Assembly (NCBI GenBank): GCA_043731355.1
Contig: JAYTJE010000188.1
Coordinates: forward strand, 1 to 9,148
Direction: 5' to 3'
DNA from: GWC2-56-14 sp043731355
Lineage (GTDB): Bacteria > Nitrospirota > UBA9217
DNA length: 9,148 nucleotides
Shown here in pieces: positions 1-5,610 of the stretch. A program made the translations under genes and the position numbers. Positions within the stretch are counted from its first letter, which is position 1. Every line of letters starts with the position of its first letter. The notes below the pieces were generated by a model. It ran no database searches and was not told where the DNA came from. It saw only the letters and a list, made by a program, of their open reading frames with translations.

Positions 1-99
1 CCATCTCACGATGACGCCCTTGCGCTTCGCTAACCCTTCGCCTCCATCAGGCTGGGTAGAGGACTTGCACCTCCAAGCTGTCGAACATGCTCGGCACAC
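1..99 (-). mobile_element. 5' end of a group II (class C-like) intron, partial
   Basis: Read on the minus strand from 99, the sequence begins GTGTG, matching the GUGYG 5' boundary of group II introns. It continues with GGAGGTGCAAGTCCTC, the domain I motif seen near the start of many bacterial group II introns. The boundary lies directly after the U-tract of the tRNA operon terminator, and class C introns are known to insert just downstream of intrinsic terminators. Only about 99 bases are visible. Domain V and any reverse transcriptase/maturase gene would lie beyond the left edge, so I cannot tell an intact intron from a 5' remnant. No coding region is evident in this piece. Confidence 0.72.
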
Positions 100-100
100 A

Positions 101-134
101 AAAAAGAAAAAGCCCCTATAAAATAGGGGCTTTT
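101..134 (-). terminator. Rho-independent terminator of the tRNA-Gln/Glu operon
   Basis: On the minus strand an 11-bp stem (108-118 paired with 124-134, core GCCCCTA/TAGGGGC) closes a 5-base loop and is followed by TTTTTCTTTTTT down to about 100. It lies about 30 bases beyond the 3' end of tRNA-Glu, so it should end the tRNA transcript. The A-rich flank also gives a short U-tract for plus-strand transcription. The predicted intron begins at the end of the T-tract, so this hairpin probably also served as its insertion target. Confidence 0.88.
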
Positions 135-165
135 GCACTCAGTTGGATGTCTTTGGATTGTGAAA

Positions 166-241
166 TGGTGGTCCCAACGGGAATCGAACCCGTGTCTCCG
201 GCGTGAGAGGCCAGCGTCCTATGCCGCTAGACGATGGGACC
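166..241 (-). tRNA. tRNA-Glu (anticodon CTC)
   Basis: A complete cloverleaf of 76 bases including an encoded CCA. The acceptor stem GGTCCCA/TGGGACC is followed by discriminator A. The T arm is ACGGG-TTCGATT-CCCGT. The anticodon stem CTGGC/GCCGG encloses the loop CTCTCAC, giving anticodon CTC, which reads GAG. The 5' part has the usual Glu-like start of the D arm (TCGTCTAG). It is the second gene of a tandem pair, 23 bases after tRNA-Gln, and is followed by an intrinsic terminator. Confidence 0.96.
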
Positions 242-264
242 GTGCTTAAGAAAAGAGAGAGAAC

Positions 265-338
265 TGGTTGGGAGAGGAGGATTCGAACCCCCGTAGACAG
301 AGTCAGAGTCTGCCGTCCTACCACTGGACGATCTCCCA
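265..338 (-). tRNA. tRNA-Gln (anticodon CTG)
   Basis: A complete cloverleaf of 74 bases including an encoded CCA. The acceptor stem TGGGAGA/TCTCCCA starts with the U1-A72 pair typical of bacterial tRNA-Gln. The T arm is GGGGG-TTCGAAT-CCTCC with one G-U pair. The anticodon stem GCAGA/TCTGT encloses CTCTGAC, giving anticodon CTG, which reads CAG. It is the first gene after the promoter at 357-385, with a leader of only about 12 bases, and is probably processed from one precursor together with tRNA-Glu. Confidence 0.96.
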
Positions 339-356
339 GTCGTTTGCAGAATTGAC

Positions 357-385
357 ACTATATACAAAACCGGAGGGGGTGTCAA
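357..385 (-). promoter_or_regulatory. sigma70 promoter of the tRNA-Gln/Glu operon
   Basis: On the minus strand, a perfect TTGACA -35 box (380-385) is separated by 17 bases from a TATAGT -10 box (357-362). The expected transcription start is near 350, about 12 bases before the first tRNA. The near-consensus boxes and optimal spacing suit a stable-RNA promoter. Confidence 0.87.
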
Positions 386-437
386 GGGTAAAAAGGGTGT
401 TTTCTTTGGTCTTTTCCGGTTCGCCCCTATTCCAGGC

Positions 438-468
438 TTGACAATGGACGGGTTAATACGGTAATACT
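438..468 (+). promoter_or_regulatory. Possible promoter of the CBS-PPase gene
   Basis: A perfect TTGACA (438-443) is followed at 18-19 bases by a weak -10 (TAATAC at 462-467, or AATACT at 463-468). The predicted start near 475 would leave a short leader of about 18 bases before the ATG at 493. The -35 is strong but the -10 is poor, so this is tentative. Confidence 0.45.
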
Positions 469-492
469 TCTCCAATACGATTGGAAAGAGAG

Positions 493-2157
493 ATGAGCCC
501 TATGAGCCCCAACCGCGTTAAAAATGTGTATGTCACCGGCCACACCACGCCCGACACGGATTCGGTCTGTTCGGCGATCGCCTATGCTTACTTTAAGAAC
601 ATCACGGACAAGCGCTACGTGTTCACGCCTGCGCGGGCCGGCAAGCTGAACCACGAAACGAGCTTTGTGCTGGAGCGGTTCGGCGTGCCCCCTTCGGCCG
701 AGATCGACAGCCTGGTCGCGACGGTCAGCGACCTGGACCTCAAAAAACCGATCGCCGTCCACGTGCAGGACTCCATCAAGGCCCTGGCGCTCATGATGCG
801 CGATCAGAACGTGCGGTCCGTGCCCGTGGTGGACGACTCGGGCAGGCTTGCCGGTGTGGTAGGGCTCAAGGACATCGCGCGCCATTATATGGACAGTGTG
901 GGTTTTACGGACCTGTCGAAGGCGCCCATCGAGCTTGACATCCTGCTCAAAACGCTTGATGCGCGGGTCATGAGCAATGCGAAGCAACTTACGGTCCTCA
1001 CCGGCAGGGTCTTCATTGCAGCCATGCAGCGCGGCGCCCTGCTGAACCGGCTGCGTCCGGGCGATGTGGTGGTCGTGGGCGACCAGAACGAGGTCCAGCT
1101 CGAGCTCATTCGCTCGGACTGCTCCGCCGTGATCGTGACGGACAACGCTATTCTGGCGAACGAGGTGATCGCCGCGGCCACGGAAAAAGGCGTGCTGCTC
1201 CTCTCGTCCCCCCATCCCGCCTTTGCCACGGTCCAGCTTATGACCATGTCGGAGCCGGTATCGTCCATCATGACCACGAACTGCCCCTCGGTCGGAATGT
1301 ACGCGCCGATCTCGGACGTGCGCGTCAAGATCGTCGAGTCGGACTATCGCTCCGTGGTCGTGGTCGACAGCGACCGCCGTTTGATCGGCATCATCACCCG
1401 CACGGACCTGCTGAAGCCGGTGCGCAAACTGGCCATTCTCGTTGACCATAACGAGCTCTCGCAGGCCGTGGACGGCATCGAGGAAGCGGAGATCCTCGAG
1501 ATCATCGACCACCACCGCGTGGGCGACATCTCCACCACCGCGCCCATTTATGTGTACAACGACCCCGTCGGCAGCACCTGCACCGTCGTTGCCGGCATCA
1601 TGTTCCTGTACCAGACGCACATCCCAAAAGAGCTCGCCGGCATCCTTCTGTCCGGCATTCTTTCGGACACACTGCTTTTGACGCTTTCTACCACGACCGA
1701 GCGCGACCATGTCGCGGCGAAGCGCCTGGCAGAGATCGCAAACGTGGACATTCCGTCCTATTCCCGGGAGCTGCTGCACGCGAGCATCAACATCGAGGAC
1801 CGGAGCGCTGCGGAGCTGATCGCGGCCGACTTTAAGGAGTTCCTGATAGGCGGGAAGAAGCTCGGCGTGAGCCAGATGATGTCCCTGGACTGTTCCGAGA
1901 TCGATCAGCGGGAGCGGGAGCTGGTGGCGGAGCTCGAACGTTTGCGCGTGGCGAACAACTATGACCTCACGGCGCTCCTGGTGCTGAACCCCCTCGGCAA
2001 GGTGCAGGAGCGCATCCTGCTTCGGGGCCAGGTCTGGATCGTGGAAAAAGCCTTCGGCGTGACCGTGGTGAACGATACCTGCACCGTGCCGCGCGTCATG
2101 TCGCGGAAAAAAGATTTTATCCCCGCCATAGGCCAGGCGCTGAGTTTGGGACAGTAG
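493..2157 (+). CDS. Manganese-dependent (family II) inorganic pyrophosphatase with CBS and DRTGG regulatory domains
   Basis: Hydrolyses pyrophosphate to phosphate in the cytoplasm, pulling biosynthetic reactions forward. The 554-residue protein starts with the DHH-type motif GHTTPDTDS (H17, D21, D23). A CBS domain follows (about 85-138), then a DRTGG-like domain (about 145-250) and a second CBS domain (about 255-310). The catalytic half then resumes with VDHNE (D318), DHH (339-341), D392 in GILSD, and the C-terminal SRKK substrate-binding motif (537-540). All metal ligands known from family II enzymes are therefore visible. CBS-DRTGG pyrophosphatases of this length are known to be regulated by adenine nucleotides and diadenosine polyphosphates. 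I chose ATG 493, with GGAAAG four bases upstream, over the in-frame TTG at 481; ATG 502 is also possible. The gene stands alone on this strand. The family is sure; the effector response is inferred from relatives. Confidence 0.93.
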   Translation: MSPMSPNRVKNVYVTGHTTPDTDSVCSAIAYAYFKNITDKRYVFTPARAGKLNHETSFVLERFGVPPSAEIDSLVATVSDLDLKKPIAVHVQDSIKALALMMRDQNVRSVPVVDDSGRLAGVVGLKDIARHYMDSVGFTDLSKAPIELDILLKTLDARVMSNAKQLTVLTGRVFIAAMQRGALLNRLRPGDVVVVGDQNEVQLELIRSDCSAVIVTDNAILANEVIAAATEKGVLLLSSPHPAFATVQLMTMSEPVSSIMTTNCPSVGMYAPISDVRVKIVESDYRSVVVVDSDRRLIGIITRTDLLKPVRKLAILVDHNELSQAVDGIEEAEILEIIDHHRVGDISTTAPIYVYNDPVGSTCTVVAGIMFLYQTHIPKELAGILLSGILSDTLLLTLSTTTERDHVAAKRLAEIANVDIPSYSRELLHASINIEDRSAAELIAADFKEFLIGGKKLGVSQMMSLDCSEIDQRERELVAELERLRVANNYDLTALLVLNPLGKVQERILLRGQVWIVEKAFGVTVVNDTCTVPRVMSRKKDFIPAIGQALSLGQ

Positions 2158-2165
2158 AGAGAACA

Positions 2166-2276
2166 CAGGGTACAGGGTCCGGGGGCCAGGGTTCAGGCGT
2201 GGCAATGCAAATGCGGAATGGCATGAAGTTTTTAGCGTGGTTGCCGTTAAGTCTGATCCCTGGACCCCGGACCCTG
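2166..2276. repeat. Long GC-rich inverted repeat between convergent genes
   Basis: The arm at 2173-2196 pairs with 2253-2276 with two mismatches over 24 positions (18 of 19 in the outer part, core CAGGGTCCGGGG/CCCCGGACCCTG). An inner GGCAA/TTGCC pair extends the fold across the roughly 56-base middle. The left arm also holds three CAGGGT hexamers (2166, 2173, 2187). It fills the gap between the convergent pyrophosphatase and receiver-PilZ genes. No U-tract follows either arm, so it is not a classical terminator, although the hairpin could stop or protect both transcripts. It may be a dispersed intergenic repeat. Confidence 0.7.
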
Positions 2277-2281
2277 CCCCC

Positions 2282-2992
2282 CTAACCCGAGACCACGGCC
2301 CCTTCATTCAGCCGCTCGAGAACAAACGCTTTGATCAGCGCCCGGTCCTCGTGGCTGATCGTGATGAACTTCATTCCCATGCCCGGCTCCCGGGAGGACC
2401 CTTCCTCGAACGCGCAGCCATACACCACCACCGCCTTGGTTCTGATGGTCCTGCCCTTGAGCTCGAAACTTACGGGCACCACAATGTTCACCGGCAGCAG
2501 GTCGCGCGCCTGGAAGAACAAGCCAAATTCGGACAGGTTGGTAACGGCCCCCACCACCTCGCTGGCCCCGACCTTTGCCTTCAGCGAGGTTGAGACCCGG
2601 ATATTCCGGCGGTTGGTGTTCTCGAGCGCTGATTGGACGGCCGCGTACAGCGCATCGGCGGTGACCGGCTTTTCGAGGCAGGCCGCGGCCCGGATCCCGG
2701 TATGCAGGTCCTGCCCAAGAGCCGACCGTATCAGGATGACGGGTATTTCCGAAAAGCGAAGGTCCTTCCTGATCAGCGTCAACATGGAAAGCCCTTCCAG
2801 GGCCGCGTCAACGATCACGCCGGCAGGATGCGCAACGCAAAAAAAATCCATCGCCGCTGCCACCGTGGAAACCGCATAGAGGGAGTAGCCGAACTTCTGG
2901 AGCAGCTGGCCTGTTTGGAGGCGCTCTTCGCTGTTGCCAATGATGAGCAGAATATACTGTTTACTCCGGTTCCTGTCGCCGACCCCGTTCAT
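2282..2992 (-). CDS. Receiver-PilZ domain protein (first paralogue)
   Basis: A 236-residue cytoplasmic protein with an N-terminal response-regulator receiver fold (about 12-124) and a C-terminal PilZ domain (about 127-228). The receiver keeps the phospho-acceptor candidate D62, S90 and the lysine K108 in EKP, but the usual acidic pair that binds Mg is replaced by N20-S21. Phosphorylation is therefore doubtful. PilZ domains commonly bind c-di-GMP through RxxxR and (D/N)xSxxG. Here R128-R132 and N152-L-S-E-F-G157 are both present, so binding is plausible. No DNA-binding output domain is seen. I chose ATG 2992 over the in-frame ATG at 3019 because AAGGAG lies six bases upstream of it. It resembles the frameshifted protein at 4763-5535 in architecture and in the EPGMG tail motif. 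Motility, adhesion or polysaccharide control would be typical for such proteins, but the target is unknown. Confidence 0.85.
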   Translation of the reverse strand: MNGVGDRNRSKQYILLIIGNSEERLQTGQLLQKFGYSLYAVSTVAAAMDFFCVAHPAGVIVDAALEGLSMLTLIRKDLRFSEIPVILIRSALGQDLHTGIRAAACLEKPVTADALYAAVQSALENTNRRNIRVSTSLKAKVGASEVVGAVTNLSEFGLFFQARDLLPVNIVVPVSFELKGRTIRTKAVVVYGCAFEEGSSREPGMGMKFITISHEDRALIKAFVLERLNEGAVVSG

Positions 2993-3041
2993 GCCGTGCT
3001 CCTTCTTCTGTCTAATCATTCCCGTACCGTTGCAGCGATGC

Positions 3042-3071
3042 AGTAGAGTACAATAAGACCCAACATTTCAA
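3042..3071 (-). promoter_or_regulatory. Weak candidate promoter of the receiver-PilZ gene
   Basis: On the minus strand TTGAAA (3066-3071) and TCTACT (3042-3047) are separated by 18 bases, matching 9 of 12 consensus positions. The start would be near 3035, leaving a leader of about 43 bases before ATG 2992. No stronger candidate was seen in the region. Confidence 0.3.
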
Positions 3072-3181
3072 CCACTTTGCAAACTATTTTTCTGCCTCAT
3101 TGCTGCCCGACCCTGTCCGCGGGAACAAAACCCTTGTCCGGTCACCTCAAAAGAGTTAGAGCTTTTTTCCAGAAATAGGTG

Positions 3182-3187
3182 TATAAT
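3182..3187 (+). promoter_or_regulatory. -10 box of the promoter for the zinc-ribbon protein
   Basis: A perfect TATAAT preceded directly by TG lies 42 bases upstream of the ATG at 3229. No good -35 is visible at 16-18 bases upstream, so the promoter may depend on the -10 element or an activator. It is the only strong candidate in the divergent gap between 2993 and 3228. Confidence 0.55.
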
Positions 3188-3228
3188 GGTCCTTCTTGAA
3201 TACCAGGCGTTACTCAACAGGAGGGTTT

Positions 3229-3633
3229 ATGCTCGAAAAATATTCGGCAGGTGAAAACATTGCGTCGCTCTGCACCAAGTGCAAATTGAACCTCGACCAT
3301 ACGATTGTTGCCATGGACGGAGAGGCGATCGCGAAGGTAAAATGCAAGACCTGCGGCAGTGTGCACAAGTTCAGGAATCCCGCGGACCCTCCGAAGGTCA
3401 GGGCGCCCAGGGCAAAAAAAGGCGACAGCGCAAAGAACGCGGCTTCGCTCTGGGAACACGGCATTGCCGGCGCCCGGGGCAAGGAGCATTCCTACAGCAT
3501 GGGTTCAAAGTACCGCGTCGGCGATATTGTCAACCACGACACCTTCGGCAAGGGCGTCGTGCAGAAGCTTTATACCAACAAGTGCGACGTGCTTTTCCAG
3601 GACAAGGAACGGCTCATGGCGTCGACGAACTAA
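3229..3633 (+). CDS. Small zinc-ribbon protein with a PcrA/UvrD C-terminal-like domain
   Basis: I do not recognise a named gene. The 134-residue protein has an N-terminal four-cysteine zinc-ribbon pattern, CTKC (15-18) and CKTC (39-42), consistent with one structural zinc. A basic, Ala/Lys/Pro-rich linker follows (about 52-92). The C-terminal segment (94-131) has the pattern YRVGDIVNHDTFGKGVV, which resembles the Tudor-like tail of UvrD/PcrA helicases that contacts RNA polymerase and is also used by other transcription-associated proteins. A role in contacting nucleic acid or RNA polymerase is therefore an inference. The start is well supported: AGGAGG lies four bases before ATG 3229, whereas an upstream TTG at 3196 has no such site. 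It has its own -10 box and ends at a shared terminator, so it is probably monocistronic. Confidence 0.82.
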   Translation: MLEKYSAGENIASLCTKCKLNLDHTIVAMDGEAIAKVKCKTCGSVHKFRNPADPPKVRAPRAKKGDSAKNAASLWEHGIAGARGKEHSYSMGSKYRVGDIVNHDTFGKGVVQKLYTNKCDVLFQDKERLMASTN

Positions 3634-3696
3634 TCTTCGGTTACCGGAAGATCACATTATAATAAAAGCCTGAGAATATTTTTTCTCAGGCTTTTT
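3633..3696. terminator. Bidirectional terminator between convergent genes
   Basis: A 12-bp stem (3665-3676 with 3683-3694, core AGCCTGAGAA/TTCTCAGGCT) with T-runs on its 3' side in both orientations serves the zinc-ribbon gene on the plus strand and the small membrane protein on the minus strand. A weaker hairpin (about 3633-3652, ATCTTC...GAAGAT) precedes it. The stem contains the TGA stop codon of the minus-strand gene at 3686-3688. Confidence 0.88.
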
Positions 3697-3940
3697 CCTT
3701 GCTCCTGTTCGGAGGTCTTACGGCCCCCCGGAACCTGCTCCCTATTCCCACAACACCGGCAACCATTGAGAGCGCCGCGACCAGCAGCAGAAAATAGCCT
3801 GCCACGGTATACAATCCGCTTACAACACTTGCCATGCCCTGCTGCGTCCCTTTAACCGAGATAAGCAGCGAGCCCAGGGCGGCGAAGATGGTCCCTGCGG
3901 CCACGCCCACAACGGGCCGCTTCGCTACAATACTTGCCAT
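3686..3940 (-). CDS. Small two-helix membrane protein of unknown function
   Basis: I do not recognise this 84-residue protein. It has two hydrophobic stretches, about residues 9-29 (Val/Ala/Gly-rich) and 40-68, joined by a short polar loop containing KGTQQG. A basic tail follows (RFRGAVRPPNRSKEK), which favours a cytoplasmic C terminus with both ends inside. The start at 3940 is supported by AAGGAG eight bases upstream. It begins 33 bases after the stop of the pentapeptide-repeat gene and is the last gene before the shared terminator, so it is probably the distal gene of that transcript. Its stop codon lies inside the terminator stem. The function is unknown, and it could be an accessory to the neighbouring signalling genes. 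Confidence 0.72.
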   Translation of the reverse strand: MASIVAKRPVVGVAAGTIFAALGSLLISVKGTQQGMASVVSGLYTVAGYFLLLVAALSMVAGVVGIGSRFRGAVRPPNRSKEKA

Positions 3941-3973
3941 GGACGCTTCTCCTTCACGTGCGTTGTGATTCCC

Positions 3974-4690
3974 TTAGCGCCGACGATACCGTGACACGAG
4001 ATCACTCAATGCCTCATCATGCTTCAATCCTTCCAGCTTCGCCCGGGTCAGGTCGGTCCGTTTAAAACGTGCGCCGCGCAGGTCGGCGTTCGTCAGGTCC
4101 GCGGCAATGAGCGTGGCATCGAGGATGTCCGCATCACGCAGGTCCGCCGACGTAAGGCATGCATTGCTCAGGTCCGTGCCGTACAGTTTCGCTCCGCGCA
4201 GATCGGCCCGGGAAAGATCGGCGCCAGGCATGCTCGCGCTGCGGGCCTGCATTGACCCGAGCGTGGCCCCGGCGCAGCGGATCATGGCGGCGTCGGTCAT
4301 CTGGAGGTTCGCCGACGTAAGGTCGGCGTTCTCGAATCGGGCCGCCGAAAGCTTCGAGTTCGTGAAGTTCGCCTCCCGAAGCGCGGCGTTCCCGAAATCC
4401 GCTCCCACGAAGGTCGAGAACGTGAGGTCGGTCTTTTCGAGGCGGGCATGCTCGAAGGAGCAGCCCGTAAAGTTAGAGCTGCTCATATTGCATCCCGACA
4501 GATCCGCGTTCCGAAAGCTCGACCCGCTCAGGTTGGAACTGCTGAGGTCCGCGCCCGTGAACAGCGAACCGTCGAAGCACATGCCGAGAAGGTCAAGATT
4601 GTGCAGCCGCACGTTCGAGAGATCGCAGTTCGATGCGTCTCCGGTCGAAGACGAGAGAAACAGCAGGTCCTGCTTCGACAATTTTTGCAT
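3974..4690 (-). CDS. Pentapeptide-repeat protein
   Basis: A 238-residue protein made almost entirely of A(D/N)LXX-type pentapeptide repeats from about residue 17 to 222 (for example ADLSS, ADLRG, ADLTN and FTGADL units). Such repeats fold as a right-handed four-sided beta helix. No signal peptide or membrane segment is seen, so it is probably cytoplasmic. The long uninterrupted repeat tract ends in a short basic tail (SDLVSRYRRR). Some family members, such as Qnr and MfpA, mimic DNA and protect gyrase, but most have no known role and nothing here identifies a target. The start at 4690 has AGGGA about eight bases upstream. It lies 72 bases after the frameshifted receiver-PilZ gene and 33 bases before the small membrane-protein gene, in a likely operon. 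Confidence 0.9.
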   Translation of the reverse strand: MQKLSKQDLLFLSSSTGDASNCDLSNVRLHNLDLLGMCFDGSLFTGADLSSSNLSGSSFRNADLSGCNMSSSNFTGCSFEHARLEKTDLTFSTFVGADFGNAALREANFTNSKLSAARFENADLTSANLQMTDAAMIRCAGATLGSMQARSASMPGADLSRADLRGAKLYGTDLSNACLTSADLRDADILDATLIAADLTNADLRGARFKRTDLTRAKLEGLKHDEALSDLVSRYRRR

Positions 4691-4709
4691 GGTTTTTTCC
4701 CTTTAGCCG

Positions 4710-4750
4710 CGGGGTCGGGTGCGGTGAACGCACCGGCAGCCCCGTTTTTT
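4710..4750 (+). terminator. Intercistronic hairpin with a plus-strand T-run
   Basis: An outer CGGGG/CCCCG stem (4710-4714 with 4740-4744) encloses an inner GGTGCG/CGCACC stem (4718-4723 with 4729-4734) with a five-base loop. It is followed on the plus strand by TTTTTT (4745-4750). The shape is that of a rho-independent terminator reading plus, but no plus-strand gene lies upstream, so it could stop antisense transcription. On the minus strand it would be an internal hairpin between the broken receiver-PilZ gene and the pentapeptide-repeat gene. Confidence 0.5.
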
Positions 4751-4762
4751 CGCGGCCCGGCG

Positions 4763-5535
4763 CTACTCCTCGTCCGGCAGCGCCAGCCGGCCGGCACTGC
4801 TTGGCGCGACACCCTGCGTGATCTCTTCGCGGATATACTGCCTGATGAGCTCGCGGTCCTCGGAATTGATGCGGACGAACTCAAGCCCCATGCCCGGCTC
4901 CTTGAACAGGCCCTGGAGCTGTCCATAGGTATCAGCACCACGGTCTCCACCGGGACGATCTTGTTCTTGATGAGGATCGTGATGGCAACCCGGGTGCCCT
5001 TGACTGCGGGTTTCAGCGTACGGATGTACATGCCGTGCTCCGAGAGCACCGTTGCGCACTCGCCGGCGTTGCTGGAGAGGAGCACGCCATTCACGGTCAC
5101 CGGCAGCTCCGTCGTGATGCGCAGGTTCTTGCGCGGTTTGGACACCGCGGCCTGGACCGCGGTGTAGAGCGTCTCGACCTGCACCGGCTTGTCAAGACAG
5201 GTCGAGACACCCGCCTCGCGAAACCGCTGCAACATCGGCAGGTCGCCCGCGTGGGTGAGAACAATGACCGGCGCCTCCGAGGTGCGTGGATCGAGCCTGA
5301 GCCGCAGGACCAGGTCATAGCCGCTCATATCCAGCACTTCCTGCGAAGTTACCACAAGCACCGGCGGCATGACCGCGATCATTTCCAGGGCTTCGGCGGC
5401 GGACCGTGCCGTGCAGACTTGGAACTCAAAGCGCTGGAGCAGGATTGCGGTATAGACCAGGTCGTTGGTATCTCCGTCCACCACCACCACGAAACGGTCC
5501 ATAGCATCGTTTTTAGTATTTTCATTCATCGTCAT
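4763..5535 (-). pseudogene. Receiver-PilZ domain protein (second paralogue), frameshifted
   Basis: The first frame from ATG 5535 encodes a receiver-like domain (about 14-130) and the start of a PilZ domain (from about 134), reading to about residue 202 (VETVVLI). The rest of the PilZ domain (YGQ..., then KEPGMGLEFVRINSEDRELI) continues in another frame from 4927 to the stop at 4763. One missing base near 4924-4930 explains this, and the repaired protein would have about 257 residues. The receiver keeps D20, T94 and K116, but the phospho-acceptor position is S64. PilZ has R135-R139, but the (D/N)xSxxG motif begins with V163. Both domains therefore look degenerate. Frame 0 reads on into the next gene without homology. 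It could be a true pseudogene, a split gene or a sequence error. The start has only a modest GGAAG site upstream. It follows the hemerythrin/PAS gene by 75 bases. Confidence 0.8.
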
Positions 5536-5552
5536 ACGTGTGCTTCCGCCCT

Positions 5553-5564
5553 CAGACCGGTCTG
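5553..5564. repeat. Perfect 12-base palindrome in the leader of the frameshifted gene
   Basis: CAGACCGGTCTG is a perfect palindrome 18 bases upstream of ATG 5535, in the gap after the hemerythrin/PAS gene stop at 5611. It could be a regulator-binding site, a small RNA hairpin, or chance. No adjoining promoter was clear. Confidence 0.35.
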
Positions 5565-5610
5565 TGATAGTAGTTATGAAGTTACTCCAATCCGCAACAA
5601 AAGGCAAGGT

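Noticed and set aside
427..2307. Long minus-strand open frame opposite the pyrophosphatase gene
   Set aside because: It is antisense to a clear CBS-DRTGG pyrophosphatase with intact catalytic motifs, is rich in His, Arg and Asp, and contains no recognisable domain.
3974..4690. Periodic DNA resembling a tandem repeat in the pentapeptide gene
   Set aside because: The periodicity comes from the repeating A(D/N)LXX protein pattern, not from non-coding satellite DNA or CRISPR repeats.
4528..4926. Extension of the frame from 5535 past the frameshift into the pentapeptide gene
   Set aside because: This part is Ser/Arg-rich, shows no homology, and runs into a well-supported gene in another frame. 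The PilZ sequence is recovered in the alternative frame.
4900..4945. Programmed -1 frameshifting in the second receiver-PilZ gene
   Set aside because: No slippery heptamer or downstream stimulatory structure is apparent at the switch, so a single-base deletion or error is simpler.
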